Positions 7,781-16,263 of a DNA stretch of 64,000 nucleotides are shown here, one piece after another. A program made the translations under genes and the position numbers. Numbering within the stretch: position 1 is the first letter of the stretch; every line of letters begins with the position of its first letter. The notes under the pieces were generated by a model. The model searched no databases. It was not told the origin of the DNA and saw nothing but the letters and a program-made list of their open reading frames with translations. Origin of the DNA: Clostridia bacterium (GTDB taxonomy: Bacteria > Bacillota > Clostridia > Christensenellales > Borkfalkiaceae); contig JAIDVM010000014.1 in the NCBI GenBank assembly GCA_029059705.1, positions 1-64,000 of the forward strand, given 5' to 3'.

Positions 7781-9107
7781 TTTTACAAAGAAAAAATTCG
7801 GAATTATTTCGCTCGGCTGCGATAAAAACCGCGTTGATTCCGAAAAACTTTTGTCAATAATTAAATCGGCGGGCTGCGAAATTACCGACGATATAGCCGC
7901 CGTTCAGGTGCTGATAGTCAACACCTGCGCGTTTTTAAACTCGGCGCGCAAGGAAGCGATTGAAACGGTAATCGATTTCGCCGCATATAAAAGCGAAAAT
8001 CTCGAAAAACTTGTGGTTACGGGTTGTTTGCCGCAAAAATTTGTCAACGAAACCTTTCCCGCATTAACCGAAGCCGACGTCTTTTTGGGCACTAACGATT
8101 ACGATAAATTTTTCGAGGCCCTCGAAAAGTCCTATTCGGGCGACCGCATAAACTACGTGGGAACGGGTTCCGCCGCGTTTATTGCCGACAGAGTTGTAAC
8201 AACCCCGCAGCATTACGCTTATTTAAAAATCGCGGACGGCTGCAACAACCGCTGTACTTATTGCCTAATCCCCAAAATCCGCGGCAGATACGTGAGCTAC
8301 GCCATGGAAGACCTTTTAAAAGAGGCTGAGGAGCTTGGCGATGTTTCCGAGCTTATTTTGGTTGCGCAGGACGTAACCCGTTACGGAATAGATTTATATG
8401 GGCAAAAAAAATTAAAAACTTTTTTGCAAAACCTGACAACACTTGTCAACATTAATAGTGTAAGATTATTATACAGTTATCCCGATATGCTCGACGACGA
8501 GCTTATCGCCGAAATCCGCGACAATCCGAAGATAATTAAATATCTCGATATCCCGCTCCAACACAGCGAAAACGGCGTTTTAAAGCGCATGAACCGCCCC
8601 GCGGGAAGGGAAGAATATTTAAATCTTATTAAAAAACTGCGGAAAAATATTCCCGATATTGCGCTCCGTTCAACCTTTATTGCGGGTTTTGCGGGCGAAA
8701 CGGAAGAGGATTTTGAAAATCTTTGCACGTTTTTAAAGGAAGCCCAGCTAGATAACTGCGGGTTTTTCGCTTACTCGCGCGAGCCCGACACGCCCGCCTA
8801 TAAATTAAAGGGACAAGTTCCCGCGGCGGTTAAAAAGAGGCGCGTTAAGGCTTTGTATAGCGTTCAAAAGGAAATTTCGCGCAAAAAGCTTGAAAGGCGG
8901 GTTGGCACAACCTTAAAAGTTTTGTGCGACGGAATAGATTACGACAAAAACTGCTTTGTCGGCAGAGCATATTTTCAGGCTCCCGATATCGACGGAAAGG
9001 TGTATTTCAACGCTTATAACGCCGTTCAGGGCGAATATTACGACGTTTTAATCGAAAAATGCGACAGTTACGACCTTTACGGGCGCGAAAAGGATTACGA
9101 TTTATGA
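7773..9107 (+). CDS. rimO: ribosomal protein S12 methylthiotransferase RimO
   Basis: Radical-SAM enzyme that adds a methylthio group to an aspartate of ribosomal protein S12. It opens with the RimO-specific FGIISLGCDKNRVDSE, followed by the auxiliary-cluster cysteines (NTCAF, TGCLPQK), the radical SAM CNNRCTYC motif, LRSTFIAGFAGETEEDF and a C-terminal TRAM domain. ATG 7773 is seven bases after GGAG and overlaps the ftsK stop, so it is preferred over the TTG three bases earlier. The gene overlaps pgsA by ATGA. The second methylthiotransferase of the window, miaB, is at 29177. Confidence 0.96.
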   Translation: MIDFTKKKFGIISLGCDKNRVDSEKLLSIIKSAGCEITDDIAAVQVLIVNTCAFLNSARKEAIETVIDFAAYKSENLEKLVVTGCLPQKFVNETFPALTEADVFLGTNDYDKFFEALEKSYSGDRINYVGTGSAAFIADRVVTTPQHYAYLKIADGCNNRCTYCLIPKIRGRYVSYAMEDLLKEAEELGDVSELILVAQDVTRYGIDLYGQKKLKTFLQNLTTLVNINSVRLLYSYPDMLDDELIAEIRDNPKIIKYLDIPLQHSENGVLKRMNRPAGREEYLNLIKKLRKNIPDIALRSTFIAGFAGETEEDFENLCTFLKEAQLDNCGFFAYSREPDTPAYKLKGQVPAAVKKRRVKALYSVQKEISRKKLERRVGTTLKVLCDGIDYDKNCFVGRAYFQAPDIDGKVYFNAYNAVQGEYYDVLIEKCDSYDLYGREKDYDL

Positions 9108-9799
9108 ACGAGAACAACGAAAACAAGGAAATAGACAAAAACAGCCGCGCTTATAAATTTGCGGCGGGCAAGGGCGTTATGAACCTGCCCAACAAGCTTA
9201 CGATAAGCCGCGTTGTAATGATTCCCGTGTTCATTTTGTTTTTCTATCTCAACTTTACGGCGCACTATTTCGTCGCGCTTGCCGTTTTTGGGATTGCAAG
9301 CTTAACCGACCTTTTCGACGGAAAAATCGCAAGAAAGTACAATTTAGTAACCAATCTGGGCAAATTTTTAGACCCGATTGCGGATAAAGTGCTCGTTTTG
9401 TCGGCTTTGGTTGTGTTTTTGACCAAGCCCGAAATTTTCGTAGCTTCCGCGGGCATGGGCGAATGGACGTTAATAGTTGCCGGCTGTGGGGTTGCGGTTA
9501 TACTTGCAAGAGAGATTATAGTTAGCGGTTTCAGAATGGTTGCCGCGGGCGCGGGCATTGTAATTGCCGCCGATATTTTCGGAAAATACAAGACGGTTAC
9601 GCAGGATATTGCGGTGGTCGTGCTTTTGATTGGCGCGGGCGTTTGCGAGCTTTCGCAAATTATTGCGGGCGAAACCATAATTTTGTGCGGCGAAATAATC
9701 AATTATGTCGGGCTTGCGTTCTTTGCGGTTTCGGTGATTTTAACGGTTATTTCGGGCGTGAACTATATAATAAAGAATATCGAAGTTTTAAAGAGATGA
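9104..9799 (+). CDS. pgsA: CDP-diacylglycerol--glycerol-3-phosphate 3-phosphatidyltransferase
   Basis: Membrane enzyme making phosphatidylglycerophosphate, the committed step to phosphatidylglycerol. The CDP-alcohol phosphotransferase signature is complete: DLFDGKIARK, then GKFLDPIADK. It has an N-terminal hydrophilic extension (rich in Asn/Glu/Lys), then MNLPNKLTISRVVMIPVF and about five membrane segments. Start ATG 9104 overlaps the rimO stop (ATGA); the end overlaps cinA the same way, so rimO-pgsA-cinA are translationally coupled. The order pgsA-cinA-recA is common in Bacillota. Confidence 0.95.
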   Translation: MNENNENKEIDKNSRAYKFAAGKGVMNLPNKLTISRVVMIPVFILFFYLNFTAHYFVALAVFGIASLTDLFDGKIARKYNLVTNLGKFLDPIADKVLVLSALVVFLTKPEIFVASAGMGEWTLIVAGCGVAVILAREIIVSGFRMVAAGAGIVIAADIFGKYKTVTQDIAVVVLLIGAGVCELSQIIAGETIILCGEIINYVGLAFFAVSVILTVISGVNYIIKNIEVLKR

Positions 9800-10887
9800 C
9801 GGAAAAGGATAGGGGCTTGAAGAACTGTTTTTTGTGTTTAAGGAACAAAAAAATTAATTGCTTCGACCTTGAAAACAAATTAATAGACGAATTCGGCGGG
9901 GCGGGATATTATTTTGATAAAATTTCGCTTGTCGGTTACGACAATCCTGAAGGAATTACCGCGGCGATTAAGGACGCGTGCCAAAATTTTGAAAACGTTT
10001 TAATCGTTTGTCCCAAGGACATGGAAGAGGCGGTAAGCGGCTATGCGGGCAGGCTTTTGGGCGCGCAGTTTGATAATTTCGGCTTTCTGCATATGGAAAA
10101 ATCCGACGTTTTTATGTATTTTTCGGACATGGACACCCCCGCAAAACCTTCGGATTTTATCAAAATTTTAAATAAAAAGTACGAAAACAAATTTGATAAA
10201 TCTTTCATAAAAACCGTGGGTGCGCCCGAGGAAGTGATTTCCGTCGCGCTCGGCAAGGCGAAAAAAATTTGCGACGGTTTAGGCTTTAACATTAAGGACA
10301 GGTTCGGCGACTGCACCGTTGAAATAGTTTACGACGCGGCTTTGCCAAAGTCGGTTTACGACGGCGTTATGAGAACGCTTGTTTCCGAGCTTAAGGATTA
10401 TATTTACGCGCTTGAAGATATCACGCTCGAAGAAAGGCTGTTTCAGCTTTTAAAATTGAGGCGCATGAAAATAAGCGTTGCCGAATCGTTTACCGGCGGC
10501 GGCGTGAGCAAAAGGCTTGTTTCCGTTTCGGGCGTGAGCGAGGTCTTTTTCGAGGGCTTGAACACTTATTCAAACGAAGCGAAAGCCGAAAGGCTTGGGG
10601 TTGAAACCGAAACGCTTAGAAGGTACGGCGCGGTTTCCAAAGAAACGGCTTATGAAATGGCGGCGGGTTTGATTGCGGGCGGCAACTGCGACGTTGCGGT
10701 TGCGACGACGGGGATTGCGGGGCCGAAATCGGACAACACGCTTAAACCCGTGGGGCTTTTGTATATTGCGGTAGGCAAAAGGGACGGAATTTCCGTTTTC
10801 GAATACAATTTAAAAGGTTCGCGGGAAAGCATAACCGAAAGAGCGATTAACCTTGCGTTGTTTCTCGCTTACAAATTGCTTAAATAA
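9796..10887 (+). CDS. cinA: CinA-family protein with eroded N-terminal domain
   Basis: The C-terminal 160 residues form a standard CinA/PncC nicotinamide-nucleotide amidase domain (SVAESFTGGGVSKRLVSVSG, TYSNEAKAERLGV, VATTGIAGP). The N-terminal 200 residues sit where CinA proteins carry a molybdopterin-binding-like COG1058 pyrophosphatase domain, but the usual glycine-rich GGLGPT-DD-T motif is not seen and the domain is about 40 residues shorter. Only a weak resemblance remains (VLIVCPKDMEEAVSGYAGRL). The start ATG 9796 overlaps pgsA. The position before recA fits the late-competence locus cinA-recA. Amidase function is likely; N-terminal function is unknown. Confidence 0.85.
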   Translation: MTEKDRGLKNCFLCLRNKKINCFDLENKLIDEFGGAGYYFDKISLVGYDNPEGITAAIKDACQNFENVLIVCPKDMEEAVSGYAGRLLGAQFDNFGFLHMEKSDVFMYFSDMDTPAKPSDFIKILNKKYENKFDKSFIKTVGAPEEVISVALGKAKKICDGLGFNIKDRFGDCTVEIVYDAALPKSVYDGVMRTLVSELKDYIYALEDITLEERLFQLLKLRRMKISVAESFTGGGVSKRLVSVSGVSEVFFEGLNTYSNEAKAERLGVETETLRRYGAVSKETAYEMAAGLIAGGNCDVAVATTGIAGPKSDNTLKPVGLLYIAVGKRDGISVFEYNLKGSRESITERAINLALFLAYKLLK

Positions 10888-10913
10888 GAAAAAAATCACA
10901 GAGGTATAAATAA

Positions 10914-11915
10914 ATGAACGAAGAAAAATTAAAAGCTCTTAATTCCACAATCGCAATGATTGAAAAGCAGTACGGTAAGGGGGCGATTATGAAGCTCGGC
11001 GACGCTAACGTGAACACCGACCTTGAAATTATTCCCACGGGCTGCCTTTCACTTGACCTTGCTTTGGGCGTGGGCGGCGTTCCCCGCGGAAGAATTATCG
11101 AAGTTTACGGCCCCGAGTCTTCGGGTAAAACTACCATTGCGTTGCATATAATTGCGGAAACGCAGAAGGCGGGCGGCGTTGCGGCGTTTATCGACGCGGA
11201 GCACGCGCTTGACGCGCAGTATGCGCACGCTTTGGGCGTTGACACGAACGAGCTTTATCTTTCGCAGCCCGACACGGGTGAACAGGCGCTTGACATTTGC
11301 GAATCGCTTGTGCGTTCGAGCGCGGTTGACGTAATCGTTATCGACTCGGTTGCGGCGCTTACCCCCAAGTCGGAAATAGAGGGCGACATGGGCGACACGC
11401 ACGTGGGACTTTTGGCAAGGCTTATGTCGCAGGCTTTAAGAAAATTAACGGCTATTACAAACCGTTCGAAAACGTGCGTAATTTTTATTAACCAGCTCCG
11501 CGAAAAGGTCGGAGTTATGTTCGGAAACCCCGAAACTACCCCCGGCGGCAAGGCGCTTAAATATTTTGCGACTATCCGTCTCGATATAAGAAAGGCCGAC
11601 GCTTTAAAGGGTGACAGCGGAATTATAGGTAACCGCGCAAAGTGCAAGGTTGTTAAAAACAAGGTTGCGCCCCCTTTTAAGGTTGCGGAATTCGATATAA
11701 TTTACGGCGAGGGCGTTTCGCAGGAAGGCTGCCTTATCGACCTCGGCGTGGAATACGGGATTTTGAATAAGAGCGGCGCGTGGTTTAGCTATAACGACGA
11801 AAAGGTTGCCCAAGGCCGCGAAAAGATGCGCGAGCTTTTAAAGCAGAAGCCCGAATTGAAAGCGGAAATCGAGGCAAAAATAAGAGAGGCGCACAAGGCT
11901 GCCCAAGCGAAGTAA
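10914..11915 (+). CDS. recA: recombinase RecA
   Basis: ATP-dependent strand-exchange protein of homologous recombination and SOS induction. It carries the Walker A loop GPESSGKT, an intact MAW/L1 region ([14 protein letters not shown]), the L2 loop ([22 protein letters not shown]) and a C-terminal lysine-rich tail. The length of 333 residues is slightly short, from a trimmed C-terminus. AGAGG lies ahead of the ATG. The 26 bases after cinA leave no room for a separate promoter, and no LexA-type box is visible there, so expression probably comes from the upstream operon or from inside cinA. Confidence 0.98.
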   Translation: MNEEKLKALNSTIAMIEKQYGKGAIMKLGDANVNTDLEIIPTGCLSLDLALGVGGVPRGRIIEVYGPESSGKTTIALHIIAETQKAGGVAAFIDAEHALDAQYAHALGVDTNELYLSQPDTGEQALDICESLVRSSAVDVIVIDSVAALTPKSEIEGDMGDTHVGLLARLMSQALRKLTAITNRSKTCVIFINQLREKVGVMFGNPETTPGGKALKYFATIRLDIRKADALKGDSGIIGNRAKCKVVKNKVAPPFKVAEFDIIYGEGVSQEGCLIDLGVEYGILNKSGAWFSYNDEKVAQGREKMRELLKQKPELKAEIEAKIREAHKAAQAK

Positions 11916-11936
11916 AACGCATTTATCAGGTCGAAT

Positions 11937-13868
11937 ATGCAACACGGTTTTATTAAAGTCTGCGCGGCCACTCCCGAAATAAGGGTGGCGGACGTTGAAT
12001 TCAACACGAAAAATATTATTGCGGCGGTTAAGGAAAGCGCGGAAAACGGAAGTCAGCTTACCGTTTTTCCCGAGCTTTGCGTGTGCGGATATACCTGCGG
12101 CGATTTATTCAACCAGCCTACGCTTATTTCGGCGTGCGAAAGGGCGGTTGGCGAGATTTGCGAAGCCACGAGGGGCTTAAAAACCCTTGTGTTTGTGGGC
12201 GCGCCCGTTGCCGACGGAAGCAGACTTTATAACTGTGCCGTTGCAATATGCGACGGAAAAATTTTGGGCGTCGTGCCCAAAACGTATTTGCCGAACCACG
12301 GCGAATTTTATGAAAAGCGGCATTTTTTATCTGCGCCGACTACTCCGACGTACGTGGCAATTGCGGAAAATCAAGGCGTTTTGCTTGGCGCAAATATGAT
12401 TTTTTCGGCAAACAACTGCCCCGACTTTACCGTGGCTTGCGAAATTTGCGAGGATTTGTGGGCGCCGCAGTCGCCGTCTGCCGAGCATGCAAAGGCGGGG
12501 GCGAATATCATTGTAAATCTTTCGTGCAGCGACGAAACGGTGGGGAAAGCCGATTACCGTAAAAATCTGGTTAAGATGCAGTCGGCAAAGCTTGTGTGCG
12601 GTTATATTTATTGCGACGCGGGCGACGGCGAAAGCACCACGGACATGGTTTTTGCGGGGCACAATTTGATTTGCGAAAACGGTTCGGTGCTTGCTGAAAG
12701 CAAGCTTTTTGAAAACGGACTGATTTATTCCGAAATCGATATCAAGCTGCTTACGACTGAAAGGCGCAGGCTTTTAAGCTTTGACGGCGGCGAACGTAAA
12801 AGCGGGGAATGGGCGGCAAAGAACGGCTATTATATACAAGGCTTCGAAACCTTTGAAAACGGCGGCGGGCTGACGCGCAAATTTTCTAAAACTCCATTCG
12901 TGCCCGATGGCGGCGAAAAGCTGAAAGAGCGTATGGAGCTTATTTTGTCGATTCAGTCGAAGGGGCTTGAAAAGCGGTTGAAGCACGTCGGCTCGAAGTC
13001 GGTTGTGTTGGGCGTTTCTGGCGGGCTGGATTCGGCGCTTGCGCTGCTTGTTGCTTGCCGTGCGTTTAATTCGCTTAAAAAGGATAAAAAAGACATAATC
13101 GCGATTTCGATGCCCGCATTCGGCACCACGAAAAAGACGAAGAGCAACGCCTTGAAACTTATAGAAGCGCTTGGCGCGACGGCGAGGGTGATACCCGTGG
13201 GCGATACGGTTAAAAGGCACTTTAAGGACATTGGGCACGACCCCGAGGACATGAACGTGACCTTTGAAAACTCGCAGGCGCGCATGCGCACTATGGTTTT
13301 GATGGATATTGCCAACGACGAAAACGGGCTTGTGATTGGCACGGGTGATTTGAGCGAGTTTGCGCTTGGCTGGGCGACGTATTCTGGCGACCATATTTCG
13401 ATGTACGGCGTGAACGCTTCGGTGCCGAAAACGCTTGTTAAGCATTTGATTGCTTACGAGGCGGAAAAGCTGGGCGGCGAAGTTAAAAAGGTTTTAACGA
13501 GCATTTTAAACACGGAAATCAGCCCCGAGCTGCTGCCTCCCGATAAAAACGGCAACATTGCGCAGAAAACCGAGGACATAGTCGGCCCGTATATTTTGCA
13601 CGATTTCTTTATTTATTACGCGTTGCGGTATGCTTTTAAGCCCTCGAAAATCAAATTTTTGGCTTTAAAAACGTTTGACGGCATGTTTGACGAAAAGACG
13701 ATTGACAAGTGGTTAAAGAGTTTTTATAAGCGGTTTTTTATGCATCAGTTTAAGCGGTCGTGTATGCCCGACGGGGTTAAGGTCGGTTCGGTTTCGCTGT
13801 CGCCGCGTGGGGATTTGAGAATGCCTTCGGACGCTGTAGCAAAGCTGTGGCTTGACGATTTAAAATAA
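11937..13868 (+). CDS. nadE: glutamine-dependent NAD+ synthetase
   Basis: Converts nicotinate adenine dinucleotide to NAD+ with ATP and ammonia from glutamine. The N-terminal 290 residues are a nitrilase-fold glutaminase with the Glu-Lys-Cys triad in FPELCVCGY, VPKTYLPNHGEFYE and ACEICEDLW. The C-terminal synthetase has the P-loop LGVSGGLDSALALLV and the conserved GTGDLSEFALGWATYSGDH and YGVNASVPKTL. The 643-residue length is typical of the long, glutamine-using form. It follows recA by 21 bases and is closed by a terminator at 13876. Confidence 0.97.
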   Translation: MQHGFIKVCAATPEIRVADVEFNTKNIIAAVKESAENGSQLTVFPELCVCGYTCGDLFNQPTLISACERAVGEICEATRGLKTLVFVGAPVADGSRLYNCAVAICDGKILGVVPKTYLPNHGEFYEKRHFLSAPTTPTYVAIAENQGVLLGANMIFSANNCPDFTVACEICEDLWAPQSPSAEHAKAGANIIVNLSCSDETVGKADYRKNLVKMQSAKLVCGYIYCDAGDGESTTDMVFAGHNLICENGSVLAESKLFENGLIYSEIDIKLLTTERRRLLSFDGGERKSGEWAAKNGYYIQGFETFENGGGLTRKFSKTPFVPDGGEKLKERMELILSIQSKGLEKRLKHVGSKSVVLGVSGGLDSALALLVACRAFNSLKKDKKDIIAISMPAFGTTKKTKSNALKLIEALGATARVIPVGDTVKRHFKDIGHDPEDMNVTFENSQARMRTMVLMDIANDENGLVIGTGDLSEFALGWATYSGDHISMYGVNASVPKTLVKHLIAYEAEKLGGEVKKVLTSILNTEISPELLPPDKNGNIAQKTEDIVGPYILHDFFIYYALRYAFKPSKIKFLALKTFDGMFDEKTIDKWLKSFYKRFFMHQFKRSCMPDGVKVGSVSLSPRGDLRMPSDAVAKLWLDDLK

Positions 13869-13875
13869 AAAAATT

Positions 13876-13902
13876 AAGGCGGCCTTGCGGTCGCTTTTTT
13901 TG
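13876..13902 (+). terminator. terminator after recA-nadE
   Basis: Stem AAGGCGGCC against GGTCGCTTT (with G-U pairs), loop TTGC, followed by a run of T. Confidence 0.85.
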
Positions 13903-13911
13903 TATATTAAA

Positions 13912-13940
13912 TTGACAATTTATATAATTGGGTGTAAAAT
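13912..13940 (+). promoter_or_regulatory. promoter of rny
   Basis: TTGACA (13912-13917), 17-base spacer, TAAAAT (13935-13940). The leader is about 58 bases and ends in AGGAGG before the rny ATG at 14005. Confidence 0.8.
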
Positions 13941-14004
13941 GTAACTTAGATATAAATGCCCTTATGCGGGGAGTGTATATTAAAAAACAAATCAGGAGGC
14001 TTAA

Positions 14005-15621
14005 ATGAACTTATTGGCATTTGGCAGCCTGTTTCTTGCAGAAGACGGAGTTGTTCTCGGCCTTGGAATAGGGCTTGGAATTGCCGTTGTCGTTGCGTTG
14101 ATTGGCGGTTATTTTTTAGGAAGTTACCTTAACAAAAAGTCCACCGACAGAAAGCTGGGTGACGTTCAGGCGAGAACCCAAAAGATGATTGACGAAGCTT
14201 CAATTGAATGTAAAACTTTGAAGAAAGAGGCAATATTAGAAGCAAAGGAACAGGAACTGCAACTTAAAAACGAATTTGAAAGGGAAACCAGAGAGAAGAA
14301 AAACGAACTCCAAAAGCAGGAGCAAAGGCTTGTGCAGAGGGAGGAAATTCTCGATAAAAAAGAGGAAAACCTTTTAAAGCAGAACGCGGCTGTAGAGCAA
14401 CAGAAAAAAGACCTTTTAGCTAAGGAAAACGAAGTTAAAAGGACGCAGGAGAAAATAAATCATCAGCACGAGCTGATGGTGCAGGAGCTTGAAAAGGTTG
14501 CCCAACTGACGAAGGACGAGGCTAAAAAACTGCTGGCGGAGGAAATTCTTGACGAAACCCGCCACGACGTGGCTTTGCAGGTCAGAAACATTGAGCAGAC
14601 GGCTAAGGACGAGGCGACTGCCGAGGCGAAGAAGATTATTTCTTTGGCGGTTCAGCGCTGCGCGGCAGACCATGCTTCGGAAATAACCGTTTCCGTCGTG
14701 CCGCTGCCGAGCGACGACATGAAGGCAAGGCTTATCGGGCGCGAGGGAAGAAATATCCGCGCGATAGAGAACGCGACGGGAATCGAACTCATTATAGACG
14801 ATACTCCGGAAGTTGTTATTTTGTCGGGCTTTGACCCTGTAAGAAGGGAAATTGCAAGGCTTACGCTTGAAAAGCTTATATCCGACGGCAGAATTCACCC
14901 TGCAAGGATTGAGGAAACCGTTGAAAAGGTTAAGCGCGATATGGACCAAGAGATTAAGCAGGCGGGCGAAAGCGCGATGTTCGAAGTGGGTATTTTCGGG
15001 CTTCACCCCGAGCTTATTAAGCTTTTGGGAAGATTAAAGTACAGGACAAGCTACGGACAGAACGTTTATAAGCACTCGATAGAGGTTTCGCAGTTGGCGG
15101 GACTTATGGCGCAGGAGCTTGGGCTTGACGTTACGCTTGCTAAGCGCGCGGGACTTTTGCACGACATAGGCAAGGCGGTTGACCACGAGCAGGAAGGCAC
15201 GCACATTCAGCTTGGCGCAGACCTTGCTAAAAAGTACCGCGAGAGCAACAAGGTTATTAACGCGATTGCGGCGCACCACGGCGACGTTGAACCGACCACA
15301 ATCGAGGGCGTGCTGGTTGCGGCTGCCGACGCGATTTCGGGCGCTCGCCCCGGCGCAAGGCGCGAGACGGGCACGAATTACGTTAAACGTCTTGAAAAGC
15401 TTGAAGCGATTGCCGGCGACTTTAACGGCGTTGAAAAGTGCTATGCCATTCAGGCGGGCAGAGAGGTGCGCGTTATGGTTAAGCCCGAACAGATTGACGA
15501 CGCGCAGGCGGTGTTCCTTGCAAAGGATATTGCAAAGAAAATCGAGGCTGAGCTTGAATATCCCGGTCAGATTAAAGTAAACGTAATAAGGGAATTCCGC
15601 GCAAGCGAGTTTGCGAAATAA
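14005..15621 (+). CDS. rny: ribonuclease Y
   Basis: Membrane-bound endoribonuclease that initiates mRNA decay in Bacillota. A single N-terminal membrane segment ([24 protein letters not shown] written in parts: residues about 17-40) is followed by a long charged coiled coil (residues 45-200), a KH domain ([20 protein letters not shown]) and an HD phosphohydrolase domain ([13 protein letters not shown], then AIAAHHGD). The 538-residue length is normal. AGGAGG supports the ATG. It has its own promoter and is followed by two hairpins, the second belonging to repeat copy B. Confidence 0.97.
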   Translation: MNLLAFGSLFLAEDGVVLGLGIGLGIAVVVALIGGYFLGSYLNKKSTDRKLGDVQARTQKMIDEASIECKTLKKEAILEAKEQELQLKNEFERETREKKNELQKQEQRLVQREEILDKKEENLLKQNAAVEQQKKDLLAKENEVKRTQEKINHQHELMVQELEKVAQLTKDEAKKLLAEEILDETRHDVALQVRNIEQTAKDEATAEAKKIISLAVQRCAADHASEITVSVVPLPSDDMKARLIGREGRNIRAIENATGIELIIDDTPEVVILSGFDPVRREIARLTLEKLISDGRIHPARIEETVEKVKRDMDQEIKQAGESAMFEVGIFGLHPELIKLLGRLKYRTSYGQNVYKHSIEVSQLAGLMAQELGLDVTLAKRAGLLHDIGKAVDHEQEGTHIQLGADLAKKYRESNKVINAIAAHHGDVEPTTIEGVLVAAADAISGARPGARRETGTNYVKRLEKLEAIAGDFNGVEKCYAIQAGREVRVMVKPEQIDDAQAVFLAKDIAKKIEAELEYPGQIKVNVIREFRASEFAK

Positions 15622-15639
15622 TCAAAGTAAAATAAAAAC

Positions 15640-15662
15640 CCGCTCCGAGTTATTCGGGGCGG
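15640..15662 (+). terminator. hairpin downstream of rny
   Basis: Nine-base-pair GC-rich stem CCGCTCCGA / TCGGGGCGG with loop GTTAT. There is no T run behind it; the T-tract hairpin of repeat copy B follows directly, so the two may act as a tandem terminator for rny. Confidence 0.55.
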
Positions 15663-15761
15663 TTCATAGGGATAAAGCAGCGAGGAAAGATGGTTACAGC
15701 TTTCCTTGCTTTTTTGTTGTATTTTTGCTATACTGTAACTACGATAAACAGTAATTTAACG
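15663..15761 (+). repeat. terminator-promoter-leader cassette, copy B
   Basis: Plus-strand counterpart of 44-140. It begins with TTCATAGGGATAAA and contains the stem AAAGCA-GCG-AGGAAAG against CTTTCCT-TGCTTT with a T tract, then the promoter, then the conserved leader block TACGATAAACAGTAATTT. The stem bases nearest the loop differ from copy A (AGGAAAG/CTTTCCT here, GAGC/GCTC there) but pairing is preserved in both. It sits between rny and an AT-rich orphan gene. Confidence 0.8.
15706..15734 (+). promoter_or_regulatory. promoter inside cassette copy B
   Basis: TTGCTT (15706-15711), 17-base spacer, TATACT (15729-15734), matching position by position the promoter in copy A. Start site near 15741; the ATG at 15771 has GGAG eight bases upstream. 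Confidence 0.7.
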
Positions 15762-15770
15762 GAGAACATC

Positions 15771-16142
15771 ATGCAAGAAATCGCCGAAATGTTTAGTCAA
15801 TACAATAATAATACTTTGAAATGGATAGACTCCTTAAAAAAGTTAAAGCAATTAGAAGATGAGGAAAAAATCGTTTTATATGCTGGCACTTATTCTTTTG
15901 AAGAAGCATTAAGGCATCTTGATAGTGATGTGGCAAATTTTTATTTTTATACTTTGCCCGATAGGCAAGGATATCATTTTTTTACTAATCCATTTGGAAG
16001 TGAAGCAGTTATAATGATAGATAACGATATTTTTACATTCAAACATAAAAAATTGTATAACAAAAAACATTTAACTAATTGCTACTTCGGGGAGAAAGAT
16101 TTTAGAAGCGGTGAATATTTCAATTGTAAAAAGAAACGATAA
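15771..16142 (+). CDS. hypothetical protein, 123 residues
   Basis: I do not recognise this gene. The ATG at 15771 is chosen because ACGGAG precedes it; an earlier in-frame ATG (15690) lies inside the cassette hairpin upstream of the promoter. The protein begins MQEIAEMFSQYNNNTLKWID, is soluble, rich in Lys, Tyr and Phe, has no signal peptide or membrane segment, and ends in a basic NCKKKR tail. The gene is markedly more AT-rich than rny and padR on either side and uses A/T-ending codons, which suggests foreign origin. It is a single-gene unit bounded by cassette copy B and a strong terminator. Confidence 0.65.
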   Translation: MQEIAEMFSQYNNNTLKWIDSLKKLKQLEDEEKIVLYAGTYSFEEALRHLDSDVANFYFYTLPDRQGYHFFTNPFGSEAVIMIDNDIFTFKHKKLYNKKHLTNCYFGEKDFRSGEYFNCKKKR

Positions 16143-16178
16143 ATTTCAATTTAGCGTGCTAAACGTTAAAAAGTATAA

Positions 16179-16218
16179 CCCGCTATCTTCGTAAGCGAAG
16201 TATAGCGGGCTATTTGTT
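16179..16218 (+). terminator. terminator after the orphan gene
   Basis: Hairpin CCCGCTATCTTCG-TAAG-CGAAG-T-ATAGCGGG (one bulged T) followed by CTATTTGTTTGTT. It converges on the padR-like gene. Confidence 0.75.
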
Positions 16219-16263
16219 TGTTCACAAAAACATCATTTATTTGGAGCGGTTAATTTTGACCTT

